Shown here: positions 22,391-26,025 of the stretch, piece after piece
Layout: the number at the start of each line of letters is the position of its first letter
Position numbering within the stretch: the first letter of the stretch is position 1
Assembly (NCBI GenBank): GCA_949282835.1
Contig: CASDQU010000054.1
Coordinates: 1 to 26,025 of the forward strand
From: an uncultured Bacillota bacterium
Lineage (GTDB): Bacteria; Bacillota; Clostridia; Christensenellales; UBA1242
DNA length: 26,025 bases
Direction of reading: 5' to 3'
The notes under the pieces: model-generated
Seen by the model: only the letters and a program-made list of their open reading frames with translations
What the model was told of the DNA's origin: nothing
Databases searched by the model: none
Program-made: the position numbers and the translations under genes

Positions 22391-23776
22391 ATGAAAAAGA
22401 GTAGTTGGATACAAATTGTTACAATTTTAGCTATGGTGCTTTTATTGTCATTTATAGCGACACAGTATCTTTTTCCAAAGAACTATAAAAGGACATATTC
22501 GCTGACAACATGTTTAAATGAAAGCATAACAGAGGATATGGATATCTATGACATAGCGAAACTCTATAGGGATAATGCCTGTGTTGCAGTTAGGGTATAC
22601 GGCTACAATAAGGAAGCTCAGTCAAATTATTCTTCTCAAGGAAGTGGTGTGTGTATCGCTTCTAATGGTTATTCTTCTCAAAGTAGCGGCTATAGCAACC
22701 TGAATGTTGAGGCTACAAAAGGAAGCTATATAGCCACCAATTATCATGTGGTTGAGTGGGTTGAAAATGAAGATTATTCAGATATTGAGCTGTCTATAAT
22801 TACAGAAGATGAACAAGAATATGAAGCACAATATCTATGGGGTAGTAGCCAATATGATGTGGCTATATTGTATATTGAAGAAAACTTAAATTATGTAAAA
22901 ATGGCAGATAGATGGGTAGAAGCGGAGGCTGAAGATAAGCTTGATATTGAGCAGGTTTTCACCATTGGGTCTCCCTTAAATTTACAAAACTTAAATGATT
23001 TTACTGTAGGATATATACGCAGTAATAATGAAATGGTGGAATATACTGCAAATAGTGAATACTACTATCAAAGTCTTAGAGGCTGGCAAAGTGTTTCAAG
23101 TGAGGATGCTCTTCCTAACGGTTATCAATATTATGAAATAAAATATTTAAGCAATGTCTATGAAGATGTGATTAGCATGAGTGTTGAGATTAGCCCGGGC
23201 AACTCTGGAGGTGGAGTTTTTGATAGTGAAGGGAATTTGGTGGCACTAGCTACTTTAAGTACCGATGTAAGCCAGACGAATGGCAATCAAATAAATGGAG
23301 CCGTCTGTGTTTATCCACTTATTAAAGTTTTAGATAAAGTGATTGCAAATAATGAGACTAAAGAAAGTAATAAAATTTATACCATTTCTTCATGCGGACT
23401 GACAGGTCTTGACGCAAATGAGGGAGAGCTAGCAAAATATTTGTACGAGCTTCAAGAGATAGATTTGAGAATGGTAGGGGTGAGTAGCTATTATTTAAAT
23501 GGAGCTTTTTATAATATAAGCGACTACCAAAGTGAATTTTCTTTTGAAGATGAAGGATATTTAATAATTTCTAATGATAATTCTTTTGAGCAGTTTGACA
23601 AATTAACAAAAGGATGTATAATTAAAAGTGGGAAGATTAATGATGGCGAATTGAAAACTATTCGCGAGCGGAATGATTTTTCAAATTTGCTATTTAATTT
23701 GAATGAAGGCGATAGTTTACTATTAAATTATTTGGATGAAAATGGATACTCACAGCAACTTATAGTGACAATTTAA
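22391..23776 (+). CDS. Membrane-anchored HtrA-like serine protease
   Basis: A 461-residue trypsin-fold protease. One membrane anchor at residues about 8-28 places the rest outside the cell. The catalytic triad is complete: H119 in IATNYHVV, D156 in SSQYDVAIL and S272 in SPGNSGGGV. The C-terminus (about 375-461) resembles a PDZ domain: a GCIIKS strand, ERNDFSNLLFNLNEGDSLLLNYL, then a final strand. There is a Ser/Tyr-rich insertion before the His motif, and a Tyr-rich insertion of about 40 residues between Asp and Ser not seen in DegP. AAGGAG precedes the ATG. Envelope protein quality control is likely. The MreB-like gene follows after 22 bases. Confidence 0.88.
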   Translation: MKKSSWIQIVTILAMVLLLSFIATQYLFPKNYKRTYSLTTCLNESITEDMDIYDIAKLYRDNACVAVRVYGYNKEAQSNYSSQGSGVCIASNGYSSQSSGYSNLNVEATKGSYIATNYHVVEWVENEDYSDIELSIITEDEQEYEAQYLWGSSQYDVAILYIEENLNYVKMADRWVEAEAEDKLDIEQVFTIGSPLNLQNLNDFTVGYIRSNNEMVEYTANSEYYYQSLRGWQSVSSEDALPNGYQYYEIKYLSNVYEDVISMSVEISPGNSGGGVFDSEGNLVALATLSTDVSQTNGNQINGAVCVYPLIKVLDKVIANNETKESNKIYTISSCGLTGLDANEGELAKYLYELQEIDLRMVGVSSYYLNGAFYNISDYQSEFSFEDEGYLIISNDNSFEQFDKLTKGCIIKSGKINDGELKTIRERNDFSNLLFNLNEGDSLLLNYLDENGYSQQLIVTI

Positions 23777-23798
23777 AACAAATGAAGATGGGGGTTTT

Positions 23799-24800
23799 AT
23801 GATAAAGTACAGATATGCGATAGAGATAGGCGGGTCTTATACAAAAATTTATGTAAAAGACAATGGCTTTGCGCTTTGTGAGCCATCTTTAGTTGCGGCT
23901 GAACCTACAGCACAAGGCTATAAAGTTATAGGGCTAGGCAAACAGGCGAAAGATATGCTTGGTAAGACAAATGACTCTGTTGAGGTTTTTAGTCCAATTT
24001 CTAATGGCGAGATAATAAATTATGAATATCTTAAAGAATTGCTTACCTACTTTTTTGCTAAGTTAGATTTTAAAAAGAAGCGCGATTGTATAGTTGTACT
24101 TATAAATGTGGGCTTATCTCAAAAACATAAAGAGCTTTTGCTATCTTTAATGTATGAGATAGGGTTTAAAGAAGTGATGTTAATTCCTGCCGTTGTCTGC
24201 TCACTTTTGGGGGCTGGAAAAAATATTAGTTCTACTAAAACAAACATGATTGTGAATATTGGCGGAGCAAATACAGATATAGCAGTGGTAAATATGAATT
24301 CAATAGTAAAGGGCGCAACGCTTGGACTTGGAGGGCGCGCTGTAGATGTGGCTATTGCAAATACTATTGCCTATAATCATGGAATAGTCATAGGACTCAA
24401 TGCAAGCGAAAAATTAAAGATAGAGGTTGGCAGTTTGTATCCAAACGACACTTTAAACATGGAGGTCACTGGTGTAGATGTGGAGAGCAAACTTCCTCGC
24501 TCATATATTATATCTTCAAATGATTTGCTGCCAGTCTTAGAGCCATTTTTTGAAGAAATTGTGAGAAGTGTAGATGTTACTATTACCTCTTTGCCGCCAG
24601 AACTTTCAACAGATATTATAAATAATGGCGTATATTTTGTGGGCGGAATGAGTAAGACAAATGGTCTTGAAAGTTATTTAAAAGGACACTTTAGATATCC
24701 TTTTAAAATTATAGACGATTGCGAAAATGTATCAATTCTAGGAGCAGGGAAATTATTAGATAACCCTCTTCTTCTTGATAAGATATTTGAAAATACATAG
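23799..24800 (+). CDS. Divergent MreB-like actin homologue
   Basis: A 333-residue protein that follows MreB from end to end: a phosphate-1 loop region, then EPSLVAAE, KQAKDMLGKT, the phosphate-2 loop, EKLKIEVGS, TSLPPELSTDII and a terminal FVGGM-SKTNGLESYL. MreB forms filaments that steer cell-wall synthesis. Three ATPase landmarks differ from the family as I recall it: the first loop DLGTANT reads EIGGSYT, the second DIGGGTT reads NIGGANT, and EEP before AAAIGAG reads PAV, removing the catalytic Glu. It may still polymerise or bind nucleotide. GGGGG precedes the ATG. Its position between the protease and minD suggests a role in cell shape or division-site placement. Confidence 0.85.
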   Translation: MIKYRYAIEIGGSYTKIYVKDNGFALCEPSLVAAEPTAQGYKVIGLGKQAKDMLGKTNDSVEVFSPISNGEIINYEYLKELLTYFFAKLDFKKKRDCIVVLINVGLSQKHKELLLSLMYEIGFKEVMLIPAVVCSLLGAGKNISSTKTNMIVNIGGANTDIAVVNMNSIVKGATLGLGGRAVDVAIANTIAYNHGIVIGLNASEKLKIEVGSLYPNDTLNMEVTGVDVESKLPRSYIISSNDLLPVLEPFFEEIVRSVDVTITSLPPELSTDIINNGVYFVGGMSKTNGLESYLKGHFRYPFKIIDDCENVSILGAGKLLDNPLLLDKIFENT

Positions 24801-24852
24801 TTAAAAATTGATAATTTTATATAATTTAATAATTTGACTAAAATTGACAACA

Positions 24853-24884
24853 AAGGGAAGAATACGACAATTCTTCTCTTTTTA
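24853..24884 (+). terminator. Terminator between the MreB-like gene and minD
   Basis: AAGGGAAGAAT (24853-24863) pairs with ATTCTTCTCTT (24870-24880) with one G-U pair, followed by T3 and A+T. It would limit readthrough into minD. Confidence 0.65.
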
Positions 24885-24896
24885 TATTTTGATATA

Positions 24897-24916
24897 TTTG
24901 ATAAAATTTTATCAAA
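24897..24916. promoter_or_regulatory. Perfect 20-base palindrome just before minD
   Basis: The half-site TTTGATAAAA is followed by its exact reverse complement. Its last base touches the AAGGAG ribosome site of minD. It could be an operator or a small hairpin that hides the ribosome site. I could not find a clear promoter between the terminator and minD. Confidence 0.45.
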
Positions 24917-24925
24917 GGAGAAAAT

Positions 24926-25717
24926 ATGGCGAGAAAAATTGTTTTAACAAGTGGCAAAGGTGGAGTTGGGAAGACAACGGTATGCGCCAATTTAGGAATA
25001 AATTTAGCCAAACTTGGGTTTAGGGTTGTTCTTCTTGATGTAGATATAGGGCTAAATAATCTTGATGTTGTGATGGGTATAGAAAATCAAATAGTCTTTG
25101 ACATAACCGATGTTATAATGGGCAGATGCAGAGCCAAGCAGGCATTAGTACAAGATAAGACGATATCTTCTCTATATATATTTCCTTCAACACATTCATA
25201 TGGCAATATAAATATTTTAGGCGAACATATAAAAAATATTGTAGATCAACTAGACTCAAGTTTTGATTATATATTGATAGATTGTCCAGCAGGTGTAGAC
25301 GCAGGTTTTGAAAGAGCGGTATTTCCAGCAAATGAGGCAATCATAGTGGTGACGCCTCATCTATCTTCATTGCGTGATGCAGATAAGGTATCAAGCCTTT
25401 TAGATGATTATAATATTCAGTTTAAAGGTTTAGTTATAAATAGAATGAGAGGGGATCTTCTCTTAAATGGGCAGCTTATGACAATTCAAAATATAGTCAG
25501 AGCGCTATCACTTCCTCTTCTTGGTGTAATTCCAGAAGATGACGCAATAGGTTCAAGTTGCTCTATAGGCGGAAGACTTCAATCGGTAGAAAGTGCAAGA
25601 GCTTTTACTTTGCTTAGTGAAAATATTCACAATGGTTCAAAAAAGATATTTGACTGTACTTATAAATACAGGGGAATTATGGGATATATAAAACGAAATC
25701 TCAAGAAACATGTATAG
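24926..25717 (+). CDS. minD: Septum-site determining ATPase MinD
   Basis: A 263-residue member of the ParA/MinD ATPase family. It binds the membrane in its ATP form and controls where the division septum is placed. The deviant Walker A motif KGGVGKTT is at residues 11-18. DVDIGLNNLDVVMG, DCPAGVDAGF and the late GVIPEDDAI are all typical of MinD. The C-terminal end IMGYIKRNLKKHV is the expected membrane-targeting amphipathic helix. An AAAGGAG site precedes the ATG. minE follows after 9 bases and its GGAGG starts at the minD stop. No minC is adjacent. Confidence 0.95.
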   Translation: MARKIVLTSGKGGVGKTTVCANLGINLAKLGFRVVLLDVDIGLNNLDVVMGIENQIVFDITDVIMGRCRAKQALVQDKTISSLYIFPSTHSYGNINILGEHIKNIVDQLDSSFDYILIDCPAGVDAGFERAVFPANEAIIVVTPHLSSLRDADKVSSLLDDYNIQFKGLVINRMRGDLLLNGQLMTIQNIVRALSLPLLGVIPEDDAIGSSCSIGGRLQSVESARAFTLLSENIHNGSKKIFDCTYKYRGIMGYIKRNLKKHV

Positions 25718-25726
25718 GAGGAAGAA

Positions 25727-25957
25727 ATGATTAACAGAATAAATAATCGCATAGACAATATATTAGAGCAAGATAAAATATTCTCTCCGCAAGCGATATG
25801 TGAGGTGTTGAAAGAAGAGATTAAACCAATTATAGAAAATTATATCAATCTTGAAGACGATATAAAGGTTAGGTTCAAAAAAGAAAACAATAAAAATATA
25901 TTTTTTATCGAAATAAACGCAAATAGGACAAAACATTTTGGCTATATACCATATTAG
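25727..25957 (+). CDS. minE: Cell division topological specificity factor MinE (divergent)
   Basis: A 76-residue MinE-like protein. RIDNILEQDKIFSPQ (residues about 8-22) aligns with the MinD-contact helix RLQLVLxHDRxxLSPE. EVLKEEIKPIIENYINLEDDIKV and FFIEINANRTK align with the topological-specificity domain. The N-terminal membrane-binding segment of typical MinE is not recognisable; only MINRINN precedes the contact helix. It stimulates MinD ATPase and makes Min oscillate in other bacteria. GGAGG is well placed. Call supported by both the sequence and the position after minD. Confidence 0.8.
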   Translation: MINRINNRIDNILEQDKIFSPQAICEVLKEEIKPIIENYINLEDDIKVRFKKENNKNIFFIEINANRTKHFGYIPY

Positions 25958-25972
25958 CCTTGTAATGATATA

Positions 25973-26003
25973 AAAAGCCACGGATTTTTCCGTGGCTTTT
26001 ACT
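25973..26003 (+). terminator. Terminator after minE
   Basis: A perfect 12-bp stem (25973-25984 with 25989-26000) with a TTTT loop, followed by A+T-rich sequence with T's. It ends the minDE transcript 15 bases after the stop codon. Confidence 0.85.
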
Positions 26004-26025
26004 TTTAAAAGGTTTAAACATTTTT

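Overview
The window looks like a chromosomal stretch of an uncultured, low-GC, Clostridia-like member of the Firmicutes. The reasons are A+T-rich codon use, strong AGGAGG-type ribosome sites, and a gene set of RNase J, GreA, RlmH, TsaE/TsaB, two CPBP proteases, MinD/MinE and an MreB-like protein. TGA is used as a stop. The species assignment is inference only. I see no rRNA, tRNA, CRISPR array, phage gene or transposase.

Layout. 1-255 is a hairpin-rich repeat with 16-base inverted ends. It abuts a broken MATE-type transporter gene (264-1122, minus), followed by a SPOR-like membrane protein (1180-1938, minus). groES-groEL (2117-4029) ends in a roughly 95% A+T tract and a terminator. Next come a minus-strand short-chain dehydrogenase, a SHOCT membrane protein, a cloverleaf-shaped palindromic element (5588-5683), tadA (minus), two CPBP membrane proteases overlapping rlmH, a possible 27-residue ORF and a DUF378 protein (both minus), and greA. 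A membrane protein of unknown function precedes a block of RNase J, an O-methyltransferase, a PAP2 phosphatase, tsaE and tsaB. A zinc-ribbon protein with a poly-Asp tail converges on a 1141-residue surface protein (minus). The right end carries a split TauE/SafE pair, a small 2[4Fe-4S] ferredoxin (20569-20736), a degenerate Ppx/GppA protein, a membrane-anchored HtrA-like protease, a divergent MreB-like protein, minD and minE.

How the genes work together. Much of the window is housekeeping: protein folding (GroESL), RNA maturation and modification (RNase J, TadA, RlmH, TsaE/TsaB) and transcription fidelity (GreA). The right end is a probable envelope and division-site cluster. There MinD/MinE are preceded by an actin-like protein lacking residues normally needed for ATP hydrolysis, with no minC between them. 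The least expected items are the two multi-hairpin elements, several genes whose promoters leave almost no 5' leader, the surface protein with a long cytoplasmic coiled coil, the degenerate Ppx/GppA protein, and the protease/MreB-like/MinDE cluster.
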